DNA of 64,000 nt from Streptomyces sp. CB09001 (GTDB taxonomy: Bacteria; Actinomycetota; Actinomycetes; Streptomycetales; Streptomycetaceae). The stretch lies in NCBI RefSeq assembly GCF_003369795.1, contig NZ_CP026730.1, positions 7,183,001 through 7,247,000 on the forward strand. The letters are read 5' to 3'. Below, piece by piece: positions 23,709-32,815 of this stretch (position 1 is the first letter of the stretch; the number at the start of each line of letters is the position of its first letter). The notes beneath the pieces were generated by a model. The model had not been told where the DNA came from, did not search any database, and saw only the letters and a list, made by a program, of their open reading frames with translations. The position numbers and the translations under genes were made by a program.

Positions 23709-25301
23709 TCAGGCCGGCGTGGTGAGCGCCGTGTCCACCTGGATCAGGCGGGGGTGGTCCGGTGTCTCGGCGAGCGCGGCGCGCAGCTCAGCCGCCCCGC
23801 CGACGTGCTGGGCGCGGACGCCGTAGCCCTCCGCGATACGGGTGAAGTCGAGGCCCGGGATGTCGAGCCCCGGCGCGTCCGGCACGCCGAGCAGGCCGCC
23901 GAACCAGCGCAGCGCCCCGTACGTGCCGTTGCGCAGCAGGACGACGGTCAGCGGGACCCGGTGCTGCGCGGCCGTCCACAGGGCGGTGATGCCGTAGTTG
24001 GCCGAGCCGTCCCCGATCACGCCGACGACCGGCCGTCCGGGCTGGGCCATCGCCACGCCGACCGCGCCGGGCAGGCCGAAACCGAGCCCGCCCGCCGCCG
24101 GGAAGTAGTAGGAGCCCTGGCGGCGCAGGTCCATCTGGCGCCACCACGCCGCGTTGGTCGACGTCGACTCGACGACGTACGCGGTCTCCTGCGGCATCTC
24201 GTCGCGCAGCGCGGCGAAGACCTGCTCGGGATGGAGCCCCGGCCCCTCGGCGGCGAGCGGCTCGGGCACGGGCCGGAAGGCAGCCGCTCCCGCACTCGCA
24301 GGCGCGCCGGACGCGTCCAGTGACTCCAGGAGTACGTCGATGACGGCACCCGGGTCGGCCACCAGCGCCTCGCCCATCGGCGCCCGTGCCGCGGCGGAGG
24401 CGTCCTCGGTCACCTGGATCAGCCGGGTGCCCTCGGGCAGGTACCGGCCGGGGAGGTGCTCGTGGTAGCGGAAGACCGGCGCGCCCAGCACGAGCACGAG
24501 GTCGTGGCCCTCGAAGGCCTCGGAGACCGGCGCGATCCCGGCGGGCAGCACGCCCCGGAACAGCGGATGCCGGTTCGGGAACGGCAGCCGGAACTGCGAG
24601 GGCGCCGCCCACACCGGACCGCCCAGCCGCTCGGCCAGCCGCACCGCGTCGTCGAACCGGCCGGCCGAGTCGATGTCGCCGCCCAGCACGAGCGCGGGGC
24701 GCCGGGCCGAGGCGACCCGCTCCACGAGCCACCGGCGCTGCTCGCCACCGGGCACCGCGGCCCGGAGCACCCGCCGGTCGAGCACGGCCAGGGCGTTGTC
24801 GTCGACGTCGGCCGACCAGTCGTCGTACGGCACGGACAGGTAGGTCGGCCGGCGCTGGAGCCGCGCCTCGAAGACGGCCTGGGCGAGCGCACGCGGCACG
24901 TCCCCCGCGCACGCCGGCTCCGCCGCCCAGCCGACCAGCGGCTTCATCAGGGCGGGGGCGTCGACGCTGGCCAGGTTGGCCTCCGGGCCGATGGCGGGGC
25001 GCACCTGCTGCCCGGCCACCACCACGAGCGGCGTACGGGAGGCCACGGCGTTCGTCAGGGCGCCCATCGCGTTGCCGGAACCGGAGGCGGCGTGCAGGTT
25101 GACCAGCACCGGGCGGCCGGTCGCCTGGGCGTACCCGTCCGCCATCCCGACGACGGCGCCCTCGTGCAGACCGAGGACGTAGCGGAAGCCGTCGGGCAGC
25201 CCGGCGAGGAAGGGCAGCTCGTTGGAGCCCGGATTGCCGAAGACGGTGGTGAGCCCCTGGCGCTCCAGGAGTTCGTGGGAGACACGACGCACGGATGGCA
25301 C
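23709..25301 (-). CDS. mdlC: Benzoylformate decarboxylase (ThDP-dependent)
   Basis: A 530-aa thiamine-diphosphate enzyme. Taking GTG 25301 as start (AAGGA seven bases upstream) places S26 (NPGSNE), E47 (LHEGA) and H70 (NLHAASG) at the numbers of the active-site residues of Pseudomonas putida benzoylformate decarboxylase; FRYHEH at H280 corresponds to its H281. The ThDP-Mg motif GDGSANYGITALW lies near residue 437. It converts benzoylformate to benzaldehyde and CO2. The operon continues with benzaldehyde dehydrogenase and an aromatic-acid transporter, and a LysR regulator diverges from it. Confidence 0.9.
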   Translation of the reverse strand: MPSVRRVSHELLERQGLTTVFGNPGSNELPFLAGLPDGFRYVLGLHEGAVVGMADGYAQATGRPVLVNLHAASGSGNAMGALTNAVASRTPLVVVAGQQVRPAIGPEANLASVDAPALMKPLVGWAAEPACAGDVPRALAQAVFEARLQRRPTYLSVPYDDWSADVDDNALAVLDRRVLRAAVPGGEQRRWLVERVASARRPALVLGGDIDSAGRFDDAVRLAERLGGPVWAAPSQFRLPFPNRHPLFRGVLPAGIAPVSEAFEGHDLVLVLGAPVFRYHEHLPGRYLPEGTRLIQVTEDASAAARAPMGEALVADPGAVIDVLLESLDASGAPASAGAAAFRPVPEPLAAEGPGLHPEQVFAALRDEMPQETAYVVESTSTNAAWWRQMDLRRQGSYYFPAAGGLGFGLPGAVGVAMAQPGRPVVGVIGDGSANYGITALWTAAQHRVPLTVVLLRNGTYGALRWFGGLLGVPDAPGLDIPGLDFTRIAEGYGVRAQHVGGAAELRAALAETPDHPRLIQVDTALTTPA

Positions 25302-25395
25302 GGACGTTCCTTTCGAAGTGACGCGGCACACGCTAGGCACCCCGCGACATGGGCACCAATAGATGTTTCGCCACTCCGATATAGAGTTCGTCGAT

Positions 25396-26331
25396 ATGGG
25401 CACCTTCGATCTCAACCTGGCCCGCGTGTTCGTCCTGCTCTACGAGACGGGCAGCGTCACGGCCACCGCCGAGACGCTCCACGTCACGCAGCCCACCGTC
25501 AGCTACAGCCTGGGCAAGCTGCGACGGCACTTCGACGACGAGCTGTTCCGCCGCAACGGACGGGGGCTGACCCCCACCGCCGGCGCACGGCGGCTGTACC
25601 TGCCGCTCCAGCGCGCGCTGGCCGAGATCGACGGGACGGTCCGCCAGGGCGACGTCTTCGACGCCGGGAGCATGTCGGGCCGGTTCACCATCGCCCTGTC
25701 CGACCTCGGTGAGGCGACGCTGCTGCCGAGGCTCGTGGCCACCGCGCGCGAGCGGGCGCCGGGCGTGTCGTTCACCGTCCGCCCCTTCGACGTGGAGGAC
25801 GCCGAGGGGCAGCTGCGCCGCGGCGACCTCGACGCGTTCGTGGCCACCCCGGTGATCACCTCGCACCTCACCGTGCGCATCCCGCTCTTCCGCGAGCGCT
25901 ACGTCCTGATGGTCGCGGCCGACCATCCGCGCGTCCGCGGCGACGCGGTCACGCCGGGGGACCTCGCGGCGGAGCACCACGCGACCGTGTTCGGACCGAG
26001 CGGCCATGTCACGCCCAGGGCCCTGCTGGGCGCGCACGGGCTCCTGGAGCGGGTGGCGGTGGACGCCACCCGCTTCTCGATGCTGCCCTACCTGCTGGAA
26101 CAGACCGACCTGGTGGCCATCGTCCCCGAGTACGTCGGCGAGGTCTTCACCGCGTCCCACCGGGTGCGCCTGGTGCGGCTGCCGTTCGAGACCGAACCCA
26201 TCGAGATCGCCCTGTACGCGCGGCACGAGTCCTCGCGCAGCCCGGCCCAGCGCTGGCTCGTGCAGTTCATGGCCGAGGTACTGGGCGAGCAGGTGAGCCC
26301 GGCCCAGCTGCCGCCGTCCAGCCGTCGTTAG
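25396..26331 (+). CDS. LysR family transcriptional regulator of the mdl-like operon
   Basis: A 311-aa LysR-type regulator. The winged HTH at 1-60 contains TATAETLHVTQPTVSYSLGKLRRHFDDELFRR; the effector domain begins near 90 (GRFTIALSDLGEATLLPRL). I prefer ATG 25396; 25363 would add 11 residues (MFRHSDIEF...) with no better signal. It is divergent from the benzoylformate decarboxylase gene with 94 bp between, where atgggcacc occurs twice and a TATAGA box lies at 25380. Likely inducer: an aromatic acid of the pathway. Confidence 0.85.
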   Translation: MGTFDLNLARVFVLLYETGSVTATAETLHVTQPTVSYSLGKLRRHFDDELFRRNGRGLTPTAGARRLYLPLQRALAEIDGTVRQGDVFDAGSMSGRFTIALSDLGEATLLPRLVATARERAPGVSFTVRPFDVEDAEGQLRRGDLDAFVATPVITSHLTVRIPLFRERYVLMVAADHPRVRGDAVTPGDLAAEHHATVFGPSGHVTPRALLGAHGLLERVAVDATRFSMLPYLLEQTDLVAIVPEYVGEVFTASHRVRLVRLPFETEPIEIALYARHESSRSPAQRWLVQFMAEVLGEQVSPAQLPPSSRR

Positions 26332-26340
26332 GATCCCCGC

Positions 26341-27081
26341 ATGACGGCACCGGAACCCACCATCCTCGCCACCTCGGGCGGCCATCGCGCGGGCGGTCGC
26401 ACCATGGTGGCGTTCGACGCCCTGGTCCATCACGCGGTGGACCTCTCGGGCGCGCACGGCCGGCGCCCCCGCGTCCTGTACGTGGGCACCGCCATAGGCG
26501 ACGCCGAGCACTTCACCGCCCGCATGACGGAGGCCGCCCGCGTCGCCGGGTTCGACCTGACACCGCTGCACCTGTTCCCCATGCCCAACGTCGAGGACGT
26601 CGAGGAGACCGTGCTCGGCCAGGACGTCGTCTGGGTCATGGGCGGCTCGGTGGCCAACCTGCTCGCCGTGTGGCGCGTGCACGGCCTCGACCGGGTGATG
26701 CGCAAGGCCTGGGAGGCGGGCGTCGTGCTCAGCGGCGTGAGCGCGGGCTCCCTGTGCTGGTTCCGGGGCGGCGCCACCGACTCCTTCGGTCCCGAACTGC
26801 GCCCGATCACCGACGCGTTGGACTTCCTGCCCTACGGCAACGGCGTCCACTACGACGTCGACCCGGGCCGTCGCCCCCTGATCCACCGCCTCGTCGCGGA
26901 CGGCACCCTCCCGACGGCCCACTGCACGGACGACGGCGTGGGCCTCGTCTACCGCGGCACCGAACTGGTGGAGGCGGTCACCGAAGTCCCGGGCAAGGGC
27001 GCCTACGTGGTGGTGCGCGAGGGCGATACCGCGGTGGAGGAGAGGGTCGAGCCACGGGAGTTGCCCGGCCAGGGTCGCTGA
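26341..27081 (+). CDS. Peptidase E-like protein (S51 family)
   Basis: A 246-aa protein with the class I glutamine-amidotransferase-like fold of peptidase S51. The nucleophile elbow is GVSAGS (Ser near residue 139), preceded by WVMGGSVANLL and followed by the HYDVD and HCTDDG segments. Peptidase E cleaves N-terminal Asp dipeptides; other members process cyanophycin. ATG 26341 has TAGGAT exactly six bases upstream and no ribosome binding site, so it is likely leaderless. It begins nine bases after the LysR stop but has its own -10 box. Confidence 0.85.
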   Translation: MTAPEPTILATSGGHRAGGRTMVAFDALVHHAVDLSGAHGRRPRVLYVGTAIGDAEHFTARMTEAARVAGFDLTPLHLFPMPNVEDVEETVLGQDVVWVMGGSVANLLAVWRVHGLDRVMRKAWEAGVVLSGVSAGSLCWFRGGATDSFGPELRPITDALDFLPYGNGVHYDVDPGRRPLIHRLVADGTLPTAHCTDDGVGLVYRGTELVEAVTEVPGKGAYVVVREGDTAVEERVEPRELPGQGR

Positions 27082-27175
27082 CGGGCCGTCCTCGTCACTC
27101 TCTCAGCAGGTACGGGCGCACCTTCGAGTACACGCCGCCGACTACGAGAACACTGCCTCGGTCCATTTCCGCGCA

Positions 27176-28120
27176 CTACTCGGCACGCTCGTGATCGATG
27201 AACGCGGTCAGCACGTTCACGATTGCCTCGGGCTGCTCGTCGGGAATGAAGTGTCCGGCCTGTGGGATGAAGGCGCCGGTCGCGTTCTCCGCCCACGGGC
27301 CGATGGAGGCGGCCATGTCGGGGATCGAGCCGTGGGAGCTGGAGATTCCCAGGACCGGGACGGTCAGGTGCCCTCGTTCGAGAGCGTCATGATTCTTGCG
27401 TGCTGATTCCGCGGCGTCGCGGTAGTAGGCGAGAGACGCTGAAAGACCTCCCTCGGCCGCGATGGCAGCGGCGTAATGGTCGATCTCGGCGCCGTCGAAG
27501 GTGTCCGGGGACAGAGTCTTGACCCTCAAGAACCAGTCGACGTAGTCACGCTCGCGGCCGGTGAGCAGGGTCTCGGGCAGTTCGGGCACCAGGTGGAAGG
27601 CGAAGTGCCAGGTCTTCCAGGCCCGGTCGGGATCCGTCGGGATGGAGTCCGGCAGGGTGATTCCGGGGATGCCGGCGTCGAGCAGAGCGACACCGTGCAG
27701 GCGCTCTTCGTACTTCAGGGCCAGCGAGAACGCAACCCAGGCCCCGATGTCGTGGGCGACCAGCCAGCACTTCGGCACGTCGAGCGCGGTCAGCGCGGCC
27801 TGGACACGCGAAGCGACGGTGTGCGTGTCGTAGCTCTCCCGCGGGCGGTCGGAGTGGCCCTGCCCCGGCAGGTCGACCGCGATCACACGGAATCGTTCGG
27901 CAAGCCCTGGCATCACCCTTCGCCAAGCCCACCAGGTCTGCGGGAATCCGGCGAGCAGGACGACGGTGGGACCGGCCGGCCGGCCGCCTTCCACGGCGTG
28001 CAGCCGGATTCCTTCCGCGTCCACCCAGCGGTGAGTGAAACCCGCAAGGTCGTACAGCGGCAGCCCGGGGACCGGATTCTGGTCGCAGGAGCTGTTCGGG
28101 GCCATGGCGTCGTCGGTCAT
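27176..28120 (-). CDS. Alpha/beta hydrolase, epoxide hydrolase-like
   Basis: A 314-aa alpha/beta hydrolase. The oxyanion motif is AGFPQTWWAW (57-66), nucleophile D124 in AHDIGAW, as in epoxide hydrolases and haloacetate dehalogenases rather than Ser esterases, and the late His is in QAGHFIPDEQPE. A cap domain lies between. TAGGCT six bases before the ATG suggests a leaderless start. The gene is divergent from a TetR gene across a palindromic operator, so it is probably induced when the TetR protein binds its ligand. Base composition is lower in GC than its neighbours. Confidence 0.87.
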   Translation of the reverse strand: MTDDAMAPNSSCDQNPVPGLPLYDLAGFTHRWVDAEGIRLHAVEGGRPAGPTVVLLAGFPQTWWAWRRVMPGLAERFRVIAVDLPGQGHSDRPRESYDTHTVASRVQAALTALDVPKCWLVAHDIGAWVAFSLALKYEERLHGVALLDAGIPGITLPDSIPTDPDRAWKTWHFAFHLVPELPETLLTGRERDYVDWFLRVKTLSPDTFDGAEIDHYAAAIAAEGGLSASLAYYRDAAESARKNHDALERGHLTVPVLGISSSHGSIPDMAASIGPWAENATGAFIPQAGHFIPDEQPEAIVNVLTAFIDHERAE

Positions 28121-28138
28121 GTCCTGAGCCTACCTCAT

Positions 28139-28162
28139 CTTGAACTGGTTGGTTCAAGATAG
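28139..28162. promoter_or_regulatory. Palindromic TetR operator
   Basis: ATCTTGAAC-tggttg-GTTCAAGAT, perfect 9-bp arms, in the 86-bp gap between the divergent hydrolase and TetR genes. It overlaps TTGAAC elements that could be -35 boxes on both strands, so one bound repressor could silence both. Confidence 0.88.
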
Positions 28163-28206
28163 GATGGGCAAAGCCACAACGACTGGTCCGAGAACGAGGT
28201 GCGTGC

Positions 28207-28800
28207 GTGATGGCCGGGAAGAAGCAGTTCGACGTGGACATCGCGCTCGACGCGGCGATGGTCCAATTCTGGCGGGCCGGATACGCCGACACGTCGCTCG
28301 ACGACCTCTCCAGGACGACCGGATTGAACCGGAGTTCCATCTACTCCTCGTTCGGCGACAAGGACTCGCTCTACCTGCGCTGCCTGGACCGCTATGCCGC
28401 GCGGTACGGAAGCAGGTACGACCAGGCGCTGGCACGGGCGTCCGAGGAACCGCTCCGGGCGGTACGGTCGTTCTTCGAGGTCACCCTGCGGCGTATCGCC
28501 GACCCCGACGTACCTGATGGATGCCTGATCGCCCAGACCGCGATGGCGGCCCCGGTGCTGAGCCCCGCCATCGCCGCACGCGCGAGCGAAGCTCTGGGCC
28601 TTCAGCATGCGCGGCTGCGGACCGCCTTGACCGCCACACGGTTGGCCGAAGACGATGCCGACGACTTCGCGGTTCACATGACGGCGGTCAACCAGTCGCT
28701 GGCCGTGATGAGCAGGACCGGGGCGAGCGAGAAGCAGCTCCGCACAGTCGTCGACATCAGCATGAGCGCGCTCTCACGCGCCTTGCACGCCGGGAGCTAG
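28207..28800 (+). CDS. TetR/AcrR family transcriptional regulator
   Basis: A 197-aa TetR repressor. The HTH occupies residues 10-55 (DDLSRTTGLNRSSIYSSFGDKDSLYLRCL), and the C-terminal region is of the AcrR/YxaF kind with a CLIAQTAMAAP core. GTG 28207 has GAGG seven bases upstream; the next codon is ATG (28210), an equally possible start. It should repress itself and the divergent epoxide hydrolase through the palindrome between them. Confidence 0.88.
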   Translation: MMAGKKQFDVDIALDAAMVQFWRAGYADTSLDDLSRTTGLNRSSIYSSFGDKDSLYLRCLDRYAARYGSRYDQALARASEEPLRAVRSFFEVTLRRIADPDVPDGCLIAQTAMAAPVLSPAIAARASEALGLQHARLRTALTATRLAEDDADDFAVHMTAVNQSLAVMSRTGASEKQLRTVVDISMSALSRALHAGS

Positions 28801-29244
28801 CCCGCCGTTTCGCATGGCTGCGGCAGCTGTTGGTGCGGGAACCGCGCCACCGGGGTCACCGCCGCGTACTCCACCGCGCTCGGTGAGTCCATCGCCGCCC
28901 TGGCCGTACTGGAACGGGAATTGGCCACCGTCGAGCCGAGCAGGCTCCGCTCCGAACGGGCTGCGCGACCAGGCAACGGTGGTCTTCGGCCCCGGCGCCC
29001 CGAAACCGACGGCCCGGCGGCTGCTCGCCGACGTCGACGAGACCGCGCCTGCCTCCCTGTCCTCTGCCCGGCGCCCGGGGCTGGCCCCGGACCTCCACGC
29101 CACGCTGGTCACCCGCCACTCCGCGAAGGATCGGCCCGCACCTGCCCCCAACCCGTCGGCGCGTCAAGACCCTGACGCCCGAATTCCGTTGGGCCGCAAG
29201 GGGCGTTCGTGTTTGCCACCGCGGTGAGGGGCAAGGCGGTGTTC
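28801..29244. other. 444-bp region without a convincing gene
   Basis: No frame shows a full gene. On the plus strand, around 28851-28935, a stretch reads TAAYSTALGESIAALAVLERELATVEP, protein-like in composition, but it has no start and degrades downstream. It may be a remnant of an inactivated gene next to the possibly acquired TetR/hydrolase pair. I see no terminator, RNA gene or repeat. Confidence 0.4.
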
Positions 29245-29607
29245 ATGAGCGATCCGAACAAGGACACGAACAAGAAGCCCACCAGCACGCGGACCGCCGC
29301 GGGCAGGGCGAGTGACACCGCGACGACGGCCAAGGCCGGTGCCCAGCGTTCCGTCGACGCCGCGAACGGTGCCGTGCAGACGGCGGCCAAGAGCGTCGCG
29401 GCCGGCCGGCAGGCCGTCGTCACCACCTCGGAACAGGTCGCGGCCACGGCGAAGACGGCGTGGACGGTGGTCGCCCAGCGCAAGCTCGTCGCCGCCGGGG
29501 TGGGCGCCGGCCTCACCGCCGTGACCGCCGCGTCGTACGCGGTGGGCCGCCGCGCCGGACGCCACACGCACGGTCCCCTCACCCGTCTCACCGGCGGCCG
29601 GATCTGA
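29245..29607 (+). CDS. Small basic alanine-rich protein with C-terminal hydrophobic segment
   Basis: A 120-aa protein that I do not recognise. Residues 1-75 are rich in Ala, Thr, Lys and Ser without predicted membrane segments. A hydrophobic stretch (LVAAGVGAGLTAVTAASYAVG, about 82-102) then precedes RRAGRHTHGPLTRLTGGRI. The layout suggests a tail-anchored or DNA/envelope-associated protein. ATG 29245 is preceded by GGCGG; the frame is open 12 codons further upstream to GTG. Codon use fits a real gene. Confidence 0.6.
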   Translation: MSDPNKDTNKKPTSTRTAAGRASDTATTAKAGAQRSVDAANGAVQTAAKSVAAGRQAVVTTSEQVAATAKTAWTVVAQRKLVAAGVGAGLTAVTAASYAVGRRAGRHTHGPLTRLTGGRI

Positions 29608-29695
29608 CACCGGCCGCGACGCACGCCACCACTCCCCGGACAGGGGAAAATGGGACACGCGAGCGAAGTCCCGACCTACGCGGAGGAGTGGGCGC

Positions 29696-31336
29696 ATGCA
29701 GAACGACCGAGCCGGGAAGCCGGCCGGCCCCGAGGACCTGATCGACGTCGCCCGGCTGGTGACGGCGTACTACGCCCTGCACCCGGACCCCGGCGAGCCC
29801 GCCCAGCGCGTGGCCTTCGGCACGTCCGGGCACCGGGGCTCGTCGTTGGCGGCGGCGTTCAACGACGACCACATCGCCGCCACCAGCCAGGCCATCTGCG
29901 AGTACCGCTCGGCACAGGGCACCGACGGCCCGCTCTTCCTGGGCGCCGACACGCACGCCCTGTCCGAGCCCGCGAGGGTCACCGCCCTGGAGGTGTTCGC
30001 CGCCAACGACGTGACCGTCCTCGTCGACGGCGCGGACGGCTACACCCCCACTCCGGCGGTCTCCCACGCCATCCTCACCCACAACCGGGGCCGCACCTCG
30101 GGCCTCGCCGACGGCGTGGTCGTCACCCCCTCGCACAACCCGCCCGCCGACGGCGGATTCAAGTACAACCCGCCGAACGGCGGCCCGGCCGGCTCGGACG
30201 CCACCTCCTGGATCCAGGACCGGGCCAACGAGATCATCGCGGCGGGCCTGAAGGACGTACGGCGTATCCCGTACGCGCGGGCGCTCGCCGCCCCGGGCAC
30301 CGGACGGTACGACTTCCTCGGCGCCTACGTCCGCGACCTGCCGAGCGTGCTGGACCTCGAGGCGATCCGCTCGGCGGGCGTGCGGATCGGTGCGGACCCG
30401 CTGGGCGGCGCCTCCGTCGCCTACTGGGGCCGGATCGCCGAGGAGCACCGGCTCGACCTGACGGTGGTCAATCCGCTCACCGACCCCACCTGGCGGTTCA
30501 TGACGCTGGACTGGGACGGCAAGATCCGCATGGACTGCTCGTCGCCGCACGCGATGGCCTCCCTCATCGAACGGCGCGAGAGCTTCACCATCGCCACGGG
30601 CAACGACGCCGACGCCGACCGCCACGGCATCGTCACCCCCGACGGCGGTCTGATGAACCCCAACCACTACCTCGCCACCGCCATCGCCTACCTCTACGCC
30701 CACCGCACCGACTGGCCCGCCGCCGCGGGCGTCGGCAAGACGCTGGTGTCCTCCGGCATGATCGACCGGGTCGCCGCCGACCTCGGCCGCCGCCTGGTCG
30801 AAGTACCCGTGGGCTTCAAGTGGTTCGTGGAGGGTCTGGCCGACGGCTCCCTCGGCTTCGGCGGCGAGGAGTCCGCGGGGGCGTCGTTCCTGCGCCGGGA
30901 CGGCTCCGTGTGGACCACCGACAAGGACGGCATCATCCTCGCCCTGCTCGCCTCCGAGATCACCGCCGTCACCGGCAAGACCCCGTCCGAGCAGTACGCC
31001 GCGCTCACCACCCGGTTCGGCGAGCCCGCCTACGCCCGCATCGACGCCCCCGCCACCCGCGAGGAGAAGGCCCGCCTCGCCAAGCTGTCCCCGGCCCAGG
31101 TCACCGCCGACACCCTCGCCGGGGAGCCGGTCACCGCCGTGCTCACCGAGGCACCGGGCAACGGCGCCCCCGTCGGCGGCATCAAGGTGACCACCGAGAA
31201 CGCCTGGTTCGCGGCCCGCCCCTCCGGCACCGAGGACGTCTACAAGATCTACGGAGAGTCCTTCCTCGGGGCGGACCACCTCCGGCAGGTGCAGGACGAG
31301 GCCAAGCTCGTCGTCCTCGGCGCCCTGGGCGGCTGA
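29696..31336 (+). CDS. pgm: Phosphoglucomutase (alpha-D-glucose phosphate-specific)
   Basis: A 546-aa phosphohexomutase interconverting glucose 1- and 6-phosphate. The phosphoserine loop TPSHNPP lies near residue 145, the magnesium loop GNDADADRHG near 302-311, the sugar-binding GGEESAG near 397-403 and the phosphate-binding RPSGTEDVYKIYGES near 513-527. The length and FGTSGHRGSS opening are those of the bacterial alpha-specific Pgm group. GGAGGAG is placed eight bases before the ATG. It links glycogen and trehalose metabolism to glycolysis; apparently monocistronic. Confidence 0.95.
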   Translation: MQNDRAGKPAGPEDLIDVARLVTAYYALHPDPGEPAQRVAFGTSGHRGSSLAAAFNDDHIAATSQAICEYRSAQGTDGPLFLGADTHALSEPARVTALEVFAANDVTVLVDGADGYTPTPAVSHAILTHNRGRTSGLADGVVVTPSHNPPADGGFKYNPPNGGPAGSDATSWIQDRANEIIAAGLKDVRRIPYARALAAPGTGRYDFLGAYVRDLPSVLDLEAIRSAGVRIGADPLGGASVAYWGRIAEEHRLDLTVVNPLTDPTWRFMTLDWDGKIRMDCSSPHAMASLIERRESFTIATGNDADADRHGIVTPDGGLMNPNHYLATAIAYLYAHRTDWPAAAGVGKTLVSSGMIDRVAADLGRRLVEVPVGFKWFVEGLADGSLGFGGEESAGASFLRRDGSVWTTDKDGIILALLASEITAVTGKTPSEQYAALTTRFGEPAYARIDAPATREEKARLAKLSPAQVTADTLAGEPVTAVLTEAPGNGAPVGGIKVTTENAWFAARPSGTEDVYKIYGESFLGADHLRQVQDEAKLVVLGALGG

Positions 31337-31364
31337 CGCCGCGGCACCGACGCCGTACGCCCGT

Positions 31365-31396
31365 CCCCGGGCCGGTCAGCCGCGGCCGGCCCGGGG
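31365..31396. terminator. Hairpin overlapping the P450 3' end
   Basis: CCCCGGGCCGG and CCGGCCCGGGG (11 bp) around a 10-base loop between pgm and the convergent P450; it includes the P450 stop codon. Confidence 0.6.
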
Positions 31397-32572
31397 GAGC
31401 GCCACGGTCAGGTCGCGGATCTCGTAGCCGTCGATGGCCTCCTGGAAGGCGACGCGCGGCGCACCGCTCATCCGGACGCCGTCCAGGGCGAACAGGCGGC
31501 TGAGAAACACGTCGGTCTCCATCAGGGCGATGTGCGCCCCGGGGCACCGGTGCGGCCCGTCGCCGAAGGAGAGCCCCGCGCCGACCGCCCCGGCACGCTC
31601 CGGGCGGACGAGCAGCGGCTCCTCGCCCACGGCCTTCGGGTCCGCGTTGGCGTCGTCCAGGTGGACCTCGACGTATTCGCCCGGGCCCACCGTCACCGGC
31701 CCGTCGGGGCAGGGCAGCTCCACCGGCTCGGTCGCCCGCCTGCGCAGCCTCCCGATGACGGGCTCCAGCCGCAGCAGCTCCTGGAGCACGGCCAGGCGCC
31801 CGGTCTCGTCCGCCGACCGGTAGTGGCCGAGCAGTTCGGCGTCCGAGAACAGATGCCAGGCGGCCAGGCACACGAACTCGCGCGTGGGGACCATGCCCGC
31901 CGCCGCGAAGGTCAGGCACTCACCGAAAATCTCGACCTCCGAGCAGCCCTCCGCGATCAGGTGGGAGATCAGGTCGTCGTGCTCACGGCGGCGGTGCGCG
32001 CGGACGGCGGGGCGCACGTCCGCCAGGTGGATGCGCAGCCAGTTGGTGTTCTGCCGCACCAGCCAGTACAGGCCCCGGACACTGGTCAGTCCCGGCTCGC
32101 CGAACTCCTCCGGGAAGAACCGCTCCAACCTGCGGCGGATGCCCGGCCTGCCGTACCGCAGGCCGACCACCTCGCTCACCACGCCGACGGCCAGACCGAA
32201 GGCGAGATCGGAGAGCGGGGCCTCGCCCGCCGAGCGCAGCACGGCCAGCTGCTCCTCGGCGATCCGGACCATCAGCTCGCGGTAGTGCTCGTCCACCCGG
32301 CGGGGAGTGAAGTGGCGGGCGGTCTGCCTGCGGTGCTCGCGGTGCTCGGGGCCGTCCCGGTAGAGCACCGGCCGGCGCACGCGCGGCGGGAGCTTCTCCA
32401 CCGTCTCGATGCCGAGACCGGCCTGCACGGTGCCGGGAGCGCGCAGCAGCGCCCGCGCCACGGCGAAATCGTGTACCTGCCAGGTCCCGTCCGCCGCCCG
32501 GTCGACCGGGCAGCCCGCCCCGGCCCGGCCCCGGTCTGCCTTCCGCGCGGAGACCCGTCCGTCCTGCACCAC
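31376..32572 (-). CDS. Cytochrome P450
   Basis: A 398-aa P450 not linked to a conservon. K-helix ExxR is E265-L-L-R268 (LQELLRLEP), and the haem loop is SFGDGPHRCPG with ligand C343. The I-helix reads AAGMVPT (224-230), lacking the usual acid-Thr pair at the normal spacing. The N-terminus is short and begins at GTG 32572 or 32569, with only a weak GGGTGG upstream. It is divergent from a methyltransferase gene across 243 bp. No ferredoxin is nearby. Possibly part of a small tailoring pair; substrate unknown. Confidence 0.87.
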   Translation of the reverse strand: MVQDGRVSARKADRGRAGAGCPVDRAADGTWQVHDFAVARALLRAPGTVQAGLGIETVEKLPPRVRRPVLYRDGPEHREHRRQTARHFTPRRVDEHYRELMVRIAEEQLAVLRSAGEAPLSDLAFGLAVGVVSEVVGLRYGRPGIRRRLERFFPEEFGEPGLTSVRGLYWLVRQNTNWLRIHLADVRPAVRAHRRREHDDLISHLIAEGCSEVEIFGECLTFAAAGMVPTREFVCLAAWHLFSDAELLGHYRSADETGRLAVLQELLRLEPVIGRLRRRATEPVELPCPDGPVTVGPGEYVEVHLDDANADPKAVGEEPLLVRPERAGAVGAGLSFGDGPHRCPGAHIALMETDVFLSRLFALDGVRMSGAPRVAFQEAIDGYEIRDLTVALPRAGRG

Positions 32573-32689
32573 GTGACCACCCCCAAGTCCGGCCGTGCGG
32601 CCCCGGCGGCCACCTGGCTCGACGACGTGGTCAACAGGATCGGCCACCCGCCCGACGCCGACCAGCCCCGGAATCCGCCGAGTCGGGCG

Positions 32690-32739
32690 TGCCGGAACCC
32701 GCCGGGCCGGGCGGTGCCGGAACCCGCCGGGCCGGGCGG
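32690..32739. repeat. 25-bp perfect tandem duplication
   Basis: The 25-base unit starting tgccggaacccgccgggccg is present twice, at 32690-32714 and 32715-32739, in the P450-methyltransferase intergenic region. The unit shifts the frame and is not coding. Confidence 0.88.
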
Positions 32740-32815
32740 CCGCCCGTGTGCCGGGGCGCGGGCCCGGCCCCGGAAACCGGATGCGCCGTCCGGGGCGCCG
32801 TGCGAGGCTCCGCCG

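Noticed and set aside
28774..29151. A 125-codon minus-strand ORF in the gene-poor region
   Set aside because: No ribosome binding site, Gly/Ala/Arg-rich, and it overlaps the end of the TetR gene antisense.
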